Part shown: piece after piece, positions 1-8,159 of the stretch
How positions within the stretch are numbered: position 1 is the first letter of the stretch
Layout of the letters: each line of letters opens with the position of its first letter
Assembly (NCBI GenBank): GCA_017464225.1
Contig: JAFUDW010000033.1
Location: 1 to 14,241 of the forward strand
Length of the DNA: 14,241 nucleotides
From: Clostridia bacterium
GTDB lineage: Bacteria > Bacillota_A > Clostridia > Christensenellales > Aristaeellaceae
Direction of reading: 5' to 3'
Notes under the pieces: model-generated
What the model was told of the DNA's origin: nothing
What the model saw: only the letters and a program-made list of their open reading frames with translations
Databases searched by the model: none
Program-made: the position numbers and the translations under genes

Positions 1-765
1 ATCCTTGGTATTGACTACCTGCTCAACCGCAAGCCCAAGGCCCTGTCCGGCGGCCAGCGCCAGCGCGTTGCCCTGGGCCGCGCCATCGTGCGTGAACCCA
101 AGGTCTTCCTGATGGACGAACCTCTGTCCAACCTGGACGCCAAGCTGCGCGTGCAGATGCGTACCGAAATCACCAAGCTGCATCAGCGCCTGCAGACCAC
201 CTTCATCTACGTTACCCATGACCAGACCGAGGCCATGACCATGGGCTCCCGCATCGTCATCATGAAGGATGGCTTCATCCAGCAGGTGGATACTCCCCAG
301 AACAACTACGACTATCCCGCCAACAAGTTCGTGGCCGGCTTCATCGGCAGCCCCCAGATGAACTTCTTCGATGTTACCCTCAAGGCCGAGGGCGGCAATG
401 TGTACGCTCTGTTCGGCAACAACAAGATCCTGGTGCCCCAGGACAAGATCAAGAAGTTCAAGGACGAGAGCTACATCGGCAAGGAAGTCTGCATGGGCAT
501 CCGTCCCGAGAACATTGACGACGATCCCGAGTTCGTGGCCGCTCATCCCACTGAGACCATCACCGTGGACGTGGAAGTGACCGAGCTGATGGGTTCTGAA
601 ACCTACCTGTACCTCAAGACCAGCGGCAAGGACGAGAACATCATCGCCCGCGTTGATCCCCGTACCGCCACCCGCGCCGGCGATAAGGGCGTCAAGGTTG
701 CCTTCGATACCACTCGCCTGCACTTCTTCGATAAGGAAACCGAGGAGACCATCCTGAATCGGTAA
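1..765 (+). CDS. ugpC: Sugar ABC importer ATP-binding subunit (MalK/MsmX/UgpC type), 5' end missing
   Basis: This is the ATPase that powers a CUT1-family importer for oligosaccharides or glycerol-3-phosphate-like solutes, working as a dimer on the cytoplasmic side of two permeases. The reading frame is open from base 1, so the gene starts upstream; a GTG at 88 lies inside the conserved core and is not the start. In the 254 visible residues I see the ABC signature LSGGQRQR (15-22), Walker B VFLMDEP (35-41), D-loop SNLDAKLR (43-50) and the H-loop histidine in YVTHDQ (H73). A MalK-type C-terminal regulatory domain follows, with FVAGFIGSP and GIRPEN motifs. Walker A and roughly 115 N-terminal residues are outside the window. 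The family is usually about 370 residues long. Codons are strongly biased to C-ending forms and CGC/CGT arginine, which suggests high expression. The symbol is the usual automated name for this group; the substrate cannot be read from this subunit, which in some Firmicutes (MsmX) serves several importers. Confidence 0.93.
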   Translation: MLGIDYLLNRKPKALSGGQRQRVALGRAIVREPKVFLMDEPLSNLDAKLRVQMRTEITKLHQRLQTTFIYVTHDQTEAMTMGSRIVIMKDGFIQQVDTPQNNYDYPANKFVAGFIGSPQMNFFDVTLKAEGGNVYALFGNNKILVPQDKIKKFKDESYIGKEVCMGIRPENIDDDPEFVAAHPTETITVDVEVTELMGSETYLYLKTSGKDENIIARVDPRTATRAGDKGVKVAFDTTRLHFFDKETEETILNR

Positions 766-781
766 TCGATCCGCTTCACCC

Positions 782-812
782 AGGCTGCCGCGCACGCGCG
801 GCAGCCTTTTTT
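782..812 (+). terminator. Intrinsic terminator of the ABC ATPase gene
   Basis: An 11-bp perfect G+C-rich stem (782-792 with 797-807) closes a four-base loop and runs directly into a T tract at 807-812. It begins 17 bases after the ATPase stop codon, so it should end that transcript. Confidence 0.92.
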
Positions 813-842
813 CTATACCAAATCATAAGGAAGCAGCATAGC

Positions 843-898
843 CGCAACGCAAAAACGGCTGGATCGAGCATGCTCGAATCCAACCGTTTTGCGTTGCG
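843..898. repeat. 56-base imperfect palindrome between convergent genes
   Basis: The outer arms CGCAACGC (843-850) and GCGTTGCG (891-898) pair. The pairing continues through AAAACGG/CCGTTTT to a perfect core TCGAGCATGCTCGA (864-877), with only a bulged A and two mismatches. As RNA on either strand it would form one long hairpin with almost no loop. It lies after the plus-strand terminator and 84 bases past the stop of the minus-strand glucosidase. It lacks a clear T tract on either side, so it is not a typical intrinsic terminator. It may act as a 3' end stabiliser for the glucosidase mRNA, or be a dispersed palindromic repeat; one copy cannot decide this. Confidence 0.75.
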
Positions 899-982
899 TC
901 ACATTTTCGGATCGCTCTTTGCGCCTCCCTCGCTCACATCAGCGCCCATTCGTTCAGCACAAACGCGAATCCCTCCAGCCGC

Positions 983-3235
983 TCAGCCCTCTCCGTTCAG
1001 CTGTTTCACCAAGCGTTCCAGTCCTTCCATCGTCAGCCCGCTGAAGGACATCAGTCCGCGCAAGGGCATATAGCGCATCATGGCCATGCCCATTTCATCA
1101 CTCACCGCGCTGTCCTCGCCTTCGCCCGTGCCCAGCGCGGCCATGGTGGCCTGCATGCTGCTCTTCAGCACATTCAGCGCTTTCTCATCCAGATCCATGA
1201 TGATGGTATCGGCGTCATAGCGGCGGGGAAGCTCCACAGTTCCTGTCACATTGACCTCCTGGGCCAGCTCCACCTCGTCGGCGTTACGGCAAATCTGAAT
1301 ATCATAGCTGCCGCTGACTACAAACCAATCGTGGATCTGGGTGTTCCAGTACGCGAAGGCCCGCTTGTCCAGCGTGAACTTCACCGTCTTGGTTTCGCCG
1401 GGCGCCAGTTCAACCTTTTCAAAGCCCTTCAATTCGCGCACCGGACGGATCACGTCTGCCTTGGGCGGCGCGACGTACAGCTGTACCACTTCCTTGCCGG
1501 CCACATCGCCCACATTGGTCACGTCCACGCAGGCCGTCAGCGTATCGGTATCGCGGATGGCTCCCGCCGAAAGCCGCAGATTGCTGTATGCAAACTCGGT
1601 ATAGCTCAATCCATAACCAAAGGGGAACAGCACGGGCTGCAGCTTGCTGGTATACCAGCGATAGCCCACAAACACACCCTCCGTGTATTCGGCGCGGTTG
1701 CCCTCGCCGCCATAGGTCAGATAGCAGGGCGTATCCTCCAGGTGCTCCGGCAGCGTTTCAGGCAGGCGTCCGCTGGGGTTCACCTCGCCGTACAGCACCG
1801 CGCGGCTGGCCCATCCCACGTTCTGTCCGCCCAGATATCCCTCGATCAGCCCCTTCACGCAGTCGATCCAGGGCATCTCCACCGGCGAACCGTTGTACAA
1901 AAGCACCACGGTATTGGGATTGGCAGCGGATACCGCTTCAATCAGTGCGTTCTGGTTATCCGGCATCCGCATATGGCTGCGGTCATAGCCCTCACTTTCA
2001 AAGCTGTCGGGCAGCCCCGCCACGATCACGGCTTTATCAGCGCTCCTTGCGGCCTCCACCGCCTCGTCCAGCAGCGCTTCATCATTTTCCTCCGTCTTTA
2101 CACCGTAGCCCTGGGCATACACGATGTTGCCCTGCTCCGCCAGCGCCTCCCGCAGCGACGTCACCTTAAAGGCATTGATATGGCTGCTGCCGCCGCCCTG
2201 GAATCTGGGCTTGTCGGCAAAAGCGCCGATCAAGGCAATCTTCTCTTCCTTTTTCAGCGGCAGGATATCGTCCTCGTTTTTCAGCAGCACCATGCAATCC
2301 GCCGCCGCCCGGCCCGCCAGGGCATGATCGGCCTCCATATCCCAGGGCGTTTCCGGTTTGGCGTTGTTCAGATAGCGCAGGCTGACCTCCAGTATGCGCT
2401 CCACCGCCTGATCCACGTACTTTTCATCCAGGCGGCCTTCCTGTACTGCCCGCATCACAGCCCTGTCGCGGTCGCCGCCGCTGGCGGGCATCTCCAGGTC
2501 AAGCCCGGCTTCCACGCCCTTCACGCGGTCGCTCACCGCGCCCCAATCGCTCATTACATACCCGTCAAAGCCCCACTCCTTGCGCAGCACATCGGTGAGC
2601 AGCCATTTGTTCTGGCTGGCAAATTCGCCGTTCACCTTGTTGTAGGAGCACATAAACGTCCAGGCCCTGCCGCGCTTGGCCGCCGCCTCAAAAGCCGGAA
2701 AATAAATTTCGCGCAGCGCGCGCTCGTCCACCACGCTGTCGCTGGACATGCGGCGGTGCTCCTGGCTGTTGGCGGCAAAGTGCTTCACGCTTACGCCCAC
2801 GTTCCTGCTCTGTGTCCCCTCGATCAGGCTCACAGCCAGCTCGGCGGCCAGATACGGATCCTCGCTGAAATATTCAAAGTTGCGGCCGCAAAGGGGCGAG
2901 CGCTTGATATTGATGGCCGGACCCAGGTTGACGCCCACGCGCTCGTGCTGGCACTGATCGCCCATGGCCTCGCCGATCCGCCGCAGCAGCGCGCGATCAA
3001 AGCTGGCCGCCGTGGCGCAGGCTGCCGGGAAGCACACGGCCGGGATGCTGTCGTTGACGCCCAGATGATCGGCTTTGTCGTCCTGCTTGCGCAGTCCGTG
3101 GGGACCGTCGGAAACCATCACGGCGGGAATGCCCAGCCGCTCGATGGGCTGGGTATGCCAAAAATCGCTGCCCGACAGCATCGAGCATTTTTCCTCCAGC
3201 GTCATTTCCCGTACAAGCTCTTTCGCGGTTTTCAT
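983..3235 (-). CDS. Glycoside hydrolase family 3 beta-glucosidase-like enzyme
   Basis: Predicted to remove terminal beta-linked sugars (glucose or xylose) from short oligosaccharides or glycosides by the retaining GH3 mechanism. The 750-residue protein has the GH3 TIM-barrel domain (about 1-290), with KHFAANSQEHRR at 151-162 and the nucleophile D230 in GYVMSDWG. The alpha/beta sandwich domain follows, with the likely acid/base E415 in ESEGYDR. A fibronectin-III-like domain comes next (about 565-650), then an 80-residue tail. There is no signal peptide, so it is probably cytoplasmic and acts on imported sugars. I chose the ATG at 3235 because AAAGGA (3244-3249) lies 8 bases upstream. The longer frame starting at 3319 would overlap the promoter, and its extra 28 residues do not look like GH3. 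It has its own promoter, with a small hairpin (CGCTG/CAGCG, 3253-3266) in the leader just before the ribosome binding site. The exact sugar specificity is unknown. Confidence 0.93.
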   Translation of the reverse strand: MKTAKELVREMTLEEKCSMLSGSDFWHTQPIERLGIPAVMVSDGPHGLRKQDDKADHLGVNDSIPAVCFPAACATAASFDRALLRRIGEAMGDQCQHERVGVNLGPAINIKRSPLCGRNFEYFSEDPYLAAELAVSLIEGTQSRNVGVSVKHFAANSQEHRRMSSDSVVDERALREIYFPAFEAAAKRGRAWTFMCSYNKVNGEFASQNKWLLTDVLRKEWGFDGYVMSDWGAVSDRVKGVEAGLDLEMPASGGDRDRAVMRAVQEGRLDEKYVDQAVERILEVSLRYLNNAKPETPWDMEADHALAGRAAADCMVLLKNEDDILPLKKEEKIALIGAFADKPRFQGGGSSHINAFKVTSLREALAEQGNIVYAQGYGVKTEENDEALLDEAVEAARSADKAVIVAGLPDSFESEGYDRSHMRMPDNQNALIEAVSAANPNTVVLLYNGSPVEMPWIDCVKGLIEGYLGGQNVGWASRAVLYGEVNPSGRLPETLPEHLEDTPCYLTYGGEGNRAEYTEGVFVGYRWYTSKLQPVLFPFGYGLSYTEFAYSNLRLSAGAIRDTDTLTACVDVTNVGDVAGKEVVQLYVAPPKADVIRPVRELKGFEKVELAPGETKTVKFTLDKRAFAYWNTQIHDWFVVSGSYDIQICRNADEVELAQEVNVTGTVELPRRYDADTIIMDLDEKALNVLKSSMQATMAALGTGEGEDSAVSDEMGMAMMRYMPLRGLMSFSGLTMEGLERLVKQLNGEG

Positions 3236-3290
3236 GATTTTCATCCTTTCATCGCTGTTCTCAGCGTTTTTCGCAATCTCTCTGCAAATG

Positions 3291-3319
3291 ATTGTACACA
3301 CAACAGCGCAGGAAATCAA
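3291..3319 (-). promoter_or_regulatory. SigA-type promoter of the GH3 gene
   Basis: On the minus strand TTGATT (3314-3319) is followed by a 17-base spacer and TACAAT (3291-3296), a good match to the housekeeping consensus. Transcription should start near 3284, giving a leader of about 50 bases. It overlaps the start of the longest open frame, which supports the downstream ATG for the GH3 gene. Confidence 0.75.
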
Positions 3320-3427
3320 GCCCGCCGCGCATTTTTCCCTGCCTGCGCCTGATTGGACAGCTCGGCGGCCCCTGAAATCCCTCCGCCCAACGAAAATGAA
3401 AGGCGGCGCCTTCCATCTGTTTTCCCT

Positions 3428-3477
3428 ATAAAAACCGTCCGCCCCCGGCGGCGCTGGAACCGACGGGAGCGGACGGT
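3428..3477 (-). terminator. Intrinsic terminator, probably of the plsX-ftsY operon
   Basis: Read on the minus strand, ACCGTCCGC (3469-3477) pairs with GCGGACGGT (3434-3442), and the 26-base interior can itself fold through CCCG/CGGG and GG/CC. The stem is followed by a U tract (3430-3434). It lies about 140 bases past the ftsY stop and upstream of the GH3 promoter at 3291-3319, so it separates the two units. The remaining sequence of this 382-base gap (3236-3617) holds the promoters and repeat listed separately; I see no coding sequence in it. Confidence 0.75.
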
Positions 3478-3489
3478 GATGTGATTTTT

Positions 3490-3510
3490 GGGAAAGATCC
3501 GGGAAAGATC
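3490..3510. repeat. Tandem 10-base direct repeat GGGAAAGATC
   Basis: GGGAAAGATC occurs perfectly at 3490-3499 and 3501-3510, an 11-base period or about one helical turn. It lies just downstream of the candidate -10 at 3525-3530, where an operator would sit. I do not recognise the motif as that of a known regulator, and two copies could be chance. Confidence 0.6.
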
Positions 3511-3524
3511 TTCTATGTGACTTT

Positions 3525-3533
3525 AGTATAGCA
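3525..3533 (-). promoter_or_regulatory. Possible extended -10 promoter upstream of the terminator
   Basis: On the minus strand TGC directly precedes TATACT (3525-3530), an extended -10 element in an A+T-rich stretch. No good -35 hexamer is found at 16-18 bases. A transcript from here would start near 3518 and meet the hairpin at 3428-3477 after about 40 bases, so it would need read-through to reach the GH3 gene. Confidence 0.35.
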
Positions 3534-3617
3534 GATAATTGTGAATAAGTTTTGAACAGAATATGAATAATCGGACAATTCAGGGATCAAATATTGTTAT
3601 CTCCAAAACGGATCCGA

Positions 3618-4520
3618 TTATTTGCTGAACAGCGCCTCGGTAAACTGCTTTGCGTCAAAAGCCTGCAGATCGTCAATCCCCTCGCCCACGCCGATATACC
3701 ACACCGGCACGTTGAGCTCCCGGCGGATGGCGATGGCCACGCCGCCCTTGGCTGTACCGTCCAGCTTGGTCAGGATGATGCCGTTGATCTCCACAGCCTC
3801 CTTGAACATTTTGGCCTGATTGATTCCGTTCTGGCCTGTGGTGGCGTCCAGCACCAGCATGCACCGCACGGTGGCTTCGGGGTATTCCCGATCGATGATG
3901 CGGCGCATTTTGCCCAGCTCGTCCATCAAGTTCTTTTTGTTGTGCATACGGCCCGCGGTGTCCACGATCAGCAGGTCAATGCCCCGGGCCTTGGCGGCCT
4001 GCACGGCGTCGTATACCACGGCGGCGGGATCGCTGCCGGGCTGATGCTTGATCAGCTGCACGTTGGCGCGCTGAGCCCATACAGCCAGCTGCTCGTCGGC
4101 AGCGGCGCGGAAGGTGTCGGCGGCGGCCAGCATCACTGTGCGGCCGATCTCCTGGAAGCGCAGGGCAAGCTTGCCGATGGTGGTGGTTTTCCCCACGCCG
4201 TTGACGCCCACCACAAACATCACCATGGGCCAGCCCAGGGGCGGGCGCGGGATGTTCATTTCCTCGGTGAGCAGATCCTTAAACATCTGCTTCGCGGCGG
4301 CGGCGTCCTTGATCTTTCCGTTTTCCACGCGGCTGCGCAGCTCGTCAATGATCTCGGTGCTGGCCTTGACGCCCACGTCGCTGAGCAGCAGGATATCGGT
4401 GAGCTCCTCGTAAAAATCGTCGTCGATGACCGCGGTGTTTTCCACCAGCTCGTCCACGCGCTCGGTCAGGTTGCCGCGCGATTTGCTCAATCCCTTTTTC
4501 AGCCTGTCAAAAAAGCCCAT
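3618..4520 (-). CDS. ftsY: Signal recognition particle receptor FtsY
   Basis: FtsY is the membrane-associated SRP GTPase that docks Ffh-ribosome-nascent chain complexes onto the Sec translocon. The 300-residue protein has an N domain (about 1-95) and a G domain. The G domain shows [10 protein letters not shown] (G1, 105-114), [11 protein letters not shown] (G2, 135-145), DTAGR (G3, 187-191), [10 protein letters not shown] (G4, 251-260) and GVGE (G5, 277-280). The acidic A domain of E. coli FtsY is essentially missing; membrane attachment would rest on the basic amphipathic start [14 protein letters not shown], as in short Gram-positive forms. I chose the ATG at 4520 because AAGGAGG (4528-4534) lies 7 bases upstream; the open frame extends 16 codons further without a ribosome binding site or similarity. 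It is the last gene of the operon, 75 bases after smc. Ffh is not in this window. Confidence 0.97.
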   Translation of the reverse strand: MGFFDRLKKGLSKSRGNLTERVDELVENTAVIDDDFYEELTDILLLSDVGVKASTEIIDELRSRVENGKIKDAAAAKQMFKDLLTEEMNIPRPPLGWPMVMFVVGVNGVGKTTTIGKLALRFQEIGRTVMLAAADTFRAAADEQLAVWAQRANVQLIKHQPGSDPAAVVYDAVQAAKARGIDLLIVDTAGRMHNKKNLMDELGKMRRIIDREYPEATVRCMLVLDATTGQNGINQAKMFKEAVEINGIILTKLDGTAKGGVAIAIRRELNVPVWYIGVGEGIDDLQAFDAKQFTEALFSK

Positions 4521-4595
4521 GATATTGCCTCCTTCATGATAGGATACGTTTAAGGGCGCCGCCCTCATGCTCCCGCCGGGAAGTGCGTCCTCCCG

Positions 4596-7500
4596 TCACT
4601 CCTTATAATCCGCCAGGTTCACGCTCACCATGCTGGATACGCCCTTTTCCTCCATGGCCACGCCGTACAGCGAATCGCAGCGTTCCATGGTGCCCTTGCG
4701 GTGGGTGACCACCACAAACTGCGTGGTCTGGGCAAATTCCACCAGGTAATCGGCAAAATAGCTGATATTGGCGTCGTCCAGCGCCGCCTCGATCTCGTCC
4801 AGGATACAGAAGGGCGACGGTTTAACCTTGAGCATGGCAAACAGGATGGCGATGGCGGTCAGCGCGCGCTCGCCGCCCGAAAGCAGCGAAAGCAGCTGCA
4901 GCTTTTTGCCCGGCGGCTGGGCCACCACCTCAATGCCGCAGTTCAGCGGATCCTCGGGATCGGTGAGCTTGAGCTCGGCCTGACCGCCGCCAAACAGGCG
5001 CACGAAGGTCTGCTGGAAATTGGTATTCAGCTTGTCAAACTCGGTCACAAACTGCCGTTCCATCTGTCCCAGCAGCCGCTTGATCAGGCCTCGCAGGTCG
5101 CTTTCGGCCTTCTCCATATCCTCCTTCTGCCGGGACATATCGTCAAAGCGCTCCTTGGTCTGGGCATATTCCTCCACGGCGTGGGCGTTGATGGGCCCCA
5201 GCTCGCGGATCTCCTTGCGCAGGGCATTGGCGTCCCTTTCGCCCGATGTCAGGAAGAACTCGCCCGCGGGCAGCCGGTATTCCTCCGCGGTGGCCAGCGT
5301 GGCTTCATAGGTATTCCACATATGCTCGGCCAGGGTATTTTGTTCCCCTTCGGCCTTGGAATAAAGCAGCTCGGTGCGGTGCAGCTGGTCGCCGTCCCGG
5401 GTATGCCGCTCATGCAGCGACTCGTTTTCCTGCATCAGCACGCGCTGGCGCTCGCTTTCCGCCTGACGCTGCTGCTCCAGCCGGTCTGTTTCGGCATCGG
5501 CAGCCTGGGCCGCCGCGGCCTGTTCGCTTACGGCCTGCTCCAATTCTTCGGCCTGCCGCAGCGCGGTATCGGCCTCCTGCCGCTGGAGACGCGCCTTTGT
5601 CTCGATGCGCTCCAGCGCCTGATTCAGGCTGTCGCGCTCCTCGGCCCAGCGCGCCTTGTCCCGGCGCAGCGTTTCTATGCTGTGTTCCATTTCGGCATAG
5701 CGCAGCTTTTCCTGGGTCACGCGCTCCCGCAGGCTATCGGCCACCTCCCGGGCGGTCCGCAGGTCTCCCTGCAGCTCCTCAGTGCGCCTGTCCAGCGCCT
5801 CGCGGTCGATGGCGGCGTCCTCGGTTCCCTGGTTCAGGGAGATCAGATCCTGCTTGATTTCGGCAATGCTCTCGGTCAGCTGCAGGATGGCAGCCTGGGT
5901 CTTTTCCAGCCGCTGCTGATGGGCCTGCAGCTCGGAGGAAGCGTTGAATACATGCTCCTGCTCCCTGGCCACGGCGATCTCCTGCTGATGCATGGCCTCC
6001 ATGGCCTCGTTGCGCAGCCGCTTGGCCTCGGCCTGGCGCTCCTGCATGCGGGACACGTTGGCGCGCAGCTCCTCCAGCGCATGTTCATCCTCTTTGAGCT
6101 GGGCGGTGAGCTCCTTGATCTCGCGCTCCCGGGACAGAAAATTGGTGGTTTTCCCCTTCATGGAGCCACCGGTCATGGAACCGCCGGAATGCATCACCTG
6201 TCCGTCCAGTGTCACCAGGCGGAAGGCGTAGCGGCCCGCCCGCATGATGGGCAGGGCGGCGTCCAGATTGGCGGCCACCACCGTGCGTCCCAGCAGGTTT
6301 TCCATAACGGGCCGATATTTCTGATCGTATGTCACCAGCTCGCTGGCCACGCCCAGGCAGCCGGGCATGGAAAGCACCCGGCGCTCCTCATGGCTGAGGG
6401 AATAAGGACGAACGGTGTTCAGCGGAAGGAAGGTGGCGCGTCCGGCCTCGGCGCGTTTCAGGTATTCGATCATGCGTTTGGCCGTCACGTCGTCCACGGT
6501 GACAATATTCTGCAGCGCGCCGCCCAGCACGGCGTCCAGCGCCACTTCCATTTCCTTGGGCACCTGCATGAGCCGGGCCACCACGCCGCAGACGTTCGGG
6601 TCGTTCTGGGCAAATTGCAGTGCGCGTCGCACGGCGTTGGCGTAGCCGTCCATCTCCCGGGCCATTTCGGTCAGCGTTTTCAGCCGTCCCCGGGCGGATT
6701 GCATATTCATGGCCAGCTGCTGCATGCGCTGGTTTTTTTCCTCGTTTTCAGCCGCCAGCGCCCGCACGTTGGCTTCCAGCCGCTGGGCTTCCCCCCGTGC
6801 CTCGTCCAGCTCCGCCAGCACCTGTTTCTGGGTTTCCAGCGCGTCCTCATGCTGCCGCGTGAGCAGATCGCCCTGGGCGGCAAGCTCGGTTTCGCTCTCG
6901 CGCAGGCGGGCCAGATATTCCTCCATCTGCGCGCACATGGTTTGCTTCTGGGTCTGGGTGTTGCGGGCGTCGCTCAGGCGGTTCACAGCGGTCAGGATAT
7001 CGGCCTTGTGCTTGTCCAGGGCCTCCTCGGCGGCGTCCGCCCGGAGCGAAGCCTCGTCAGCCTGCACTTCGGCCTGCTCCAGTTCGGCGCGCGCCTTGTC
7101 CAGCGCTTCCTGCGCGGCGACGCTTTCGCCGTCGCCCTGCTGGCTCAGCTGCTCAATTTCATTCAGCCTGTCCCGGCGGGACTGCGCGTCCTCCGAAAGC
7201 CGCTTTACCTCGTCCTCCAGCATCTCCTGACGTTGGCGCATGCGATCCCGTGCGGTTTCGGTCTGGTGCAGCTCCTCGGTGCGCATGCGGCCTTCGGCCC
7301 GCGCTTGGCTGATCTCATCGTCCAAGCGCTGCACGGCCTGATCGATGGCGGCGCGCTCCCGGCTGTTTTCCTGCAAACTGGCCTCGTAGCGCAAAAGCTG
7401 ATCCCGCAATTGCTCGCAGGTCTCGCTCAGCTCCTTCATCCGCGCGGCCAGCTTATCCTGCTTGAGCAGAAAGATGTTCATTTCCAGCGTTTTCAGCTTG

Positions 7501-8159
7501 CCGGACAGTTCCTGGTATTTCAAAGCGCTCTGCGCCTGCTCGTGCAGCGGCTCCACGCGGCTGCCCAGTTCCTCCAGCAGATCGTTCACGCGGTCCAGGT
7601 TTTCCAGCGTGCGGTTGAGCTTGCGCTCAGCCTCCTCCTTGCGCGCGCGGAACATGCTGATGCCCGCCGCTTCCTCAAACACCTCGCGGCGGTCTTCGCT
7701 TTTATTGCTCAGTATTTCGTCGATGCGGCCCTGGCCGATGTTGGAGTAGCCCTCCTTGCCAACGCCGGTATCGTAGAACAGCTCCTTGATATCCTTCAGG
7801 CGGCAGGCCTGCTTGTTCAGGTAGTATTCGCTCTCGCCGCTGCGGTACAGGCGGCGGGTCACGGCCACCTCGGCAAAATTGGTCTTCAGCGCGCCGTCCT
7901 CGTTGTCAAATGTCAGCGTCACCTCGGCATAGGCCAGCTTTTTGCGCTTTTCGGTGCCGTTGAAGATCACGTCCTGCATGCTGCCGCCGCGCAGCTCCCG
8001 GGGATTCTGTTCCCCCAGCACCCATTTGACAGCGTCGCCAATATTGCTCTTGCCCGAGCCGTTGGGGCCCACGATGCCCGTGATGCCGCCGTTGAATACC
8101 ACCTCTGTCCGCTGGGCGAAGGATTTGAAGCCGTAGATTTCCAGTTTTTTCAGCCTCAT
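4596..8159 (-). CDS. smc: Chromosome segregation protein Smc
   Basis: Smc is the ATPase of bacterial condensin (with ScpA and ScpB), which extrudes DNA loops and helps resolve sister origins. The 1187-residue length is nearly that of B. subtilis Smc. The N-terminal head has Walker A GPNGSGKSN (31-39) and a Q-loop in IGQGRIDEIL (about 141-150). A long Glu/Gln/Arg-rich coiled coil spans about 170-510. The hinge covers about 520-665, with glycine-rich turns at 545-548 and GGSMTGGSM (659-667). The returning coil follows. The C-terminal head carries the signature LSGGERALTA (1093-1102) and Walker B FCILDE ending at E1122. All ATPase motifs are intact. The ATG overlaps the rnc stop codon by four bases (ATGA) and has its own ribosome binding site GGAGGA at 8166-8171, so translation is probably coupled to rnc. 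ScpA and ScpB are not in the window. Confidence 0.98.
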   Translation of the reverse strand: MRLKKLEIYGFKSFAQRTEVVFNGGITGIVGPNGSGKSNIGDAVKWVLGEQNPRELRGGSMQDVIFNGTEKRKKLAYAEVTLTFDNEDGALKTNFAEVAVTRRLYRSGESEYYLNKQACRLKDIKELFYDTGVGKEGYSNIGQGRIDEILSNKSEDRREVFEEAAGISMFRARKEEAERKLNRTLENLDRVNDLLEELGSRVEPLHEQAQSALKYQELSGKLKTLEMNIFLLKQDKLAARMKELSETCEQLRDQLLRYEASLQENSRERAAIDQAVQRLDDEISQARAEGRMRTEELHQTETARDRMRQRQEMLEDEVKRLSEDAQSRRDRLNEIEQLSQQGDGESVAAQEALDKARAELEQAEVQADEASLRADAAEEALDKHKADILTAVNRLSDARNTQTQKQTMCAQMEEYLARLRESETELAAQGDLLTRQHEDALETQKQVLAELDEARGEAQRLEANVRALAAENEEKNQRMQQLAMNMQSARGRLKTLTEMAREMDGYANAVRRALQFAQNDPNVCGVVARLMQVPKEMEVALDAVLGGALQNIVTVDDVTAKRMIEYLKRAEAGRATFLPLNTVRPYSLSHEERRVLSMPGCLGVASELVTYDQKYRPVMENLLGRTVVAANLDAALPIMRAGRYAFRLVTLDGQVMHSGGSMTGGSMKGKTTNFLSREREIKELTAQLKEDEHALEELRANVSRMQERQAEAKRLRNEAMEAMHQQEIAVAREQEHVFNASSELQAHQQRLEKTQAAILQLTESIAEIKQDLISLNQGTEDAAIDREALDRRTEELQGDLRTAREVADSLRERVTQEKLRYAEMEHSIETLRRDKARWAEERDSLNQALERIETKARLQRQEADTALRQAEELEQAVSEQAAAAQAADAETDRLEQQRQAESERQRVLMQENESLHERHTRDGDQLHRTELLYSKAEGEQNTLAEHMWNTYEATLATAEEYRLPAGEFFLTSGERDANALRKEIRELGPINAHAVEEYAQTKERFDDMSRQKEDMEKAESDLRGLIKRLLGQMERQFVTEFDKLNTNFQQTFVRLFGGGQAELKLTDPEDPLNCGIEVVAQPPGKKLQLLSLLSGGERALTAIAILFAMLKVKPSPFCILDEIEAALDDANISYFADYLVEFAQTTQFVVVTHRKGTMERCDSLYGVAMEEKGVSSMVSVNLADYKE

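Noticed and set aside
843..898. Palindrome as a CRISPR unit or transposon end
   Set aside because: Only one copy is present, with no spacers, no transposase gene and no target duplication visible.
3236..3319. 28-residue N-terminal extension of the GH3 enzyme, with a hydrophobic start that could suggest a signal peptide
   Set aside because: The region contains the promoter and leader of the gene, lacks a ribosome binding site, and a proper one stands before the ATG at 3235.
1331..3352. 673-codon plus-strand open frame opposite the GH3 gene
   Set aside because: No similarity to any family I know; the GH3 gene on the other strand has complete catalytic motifs.
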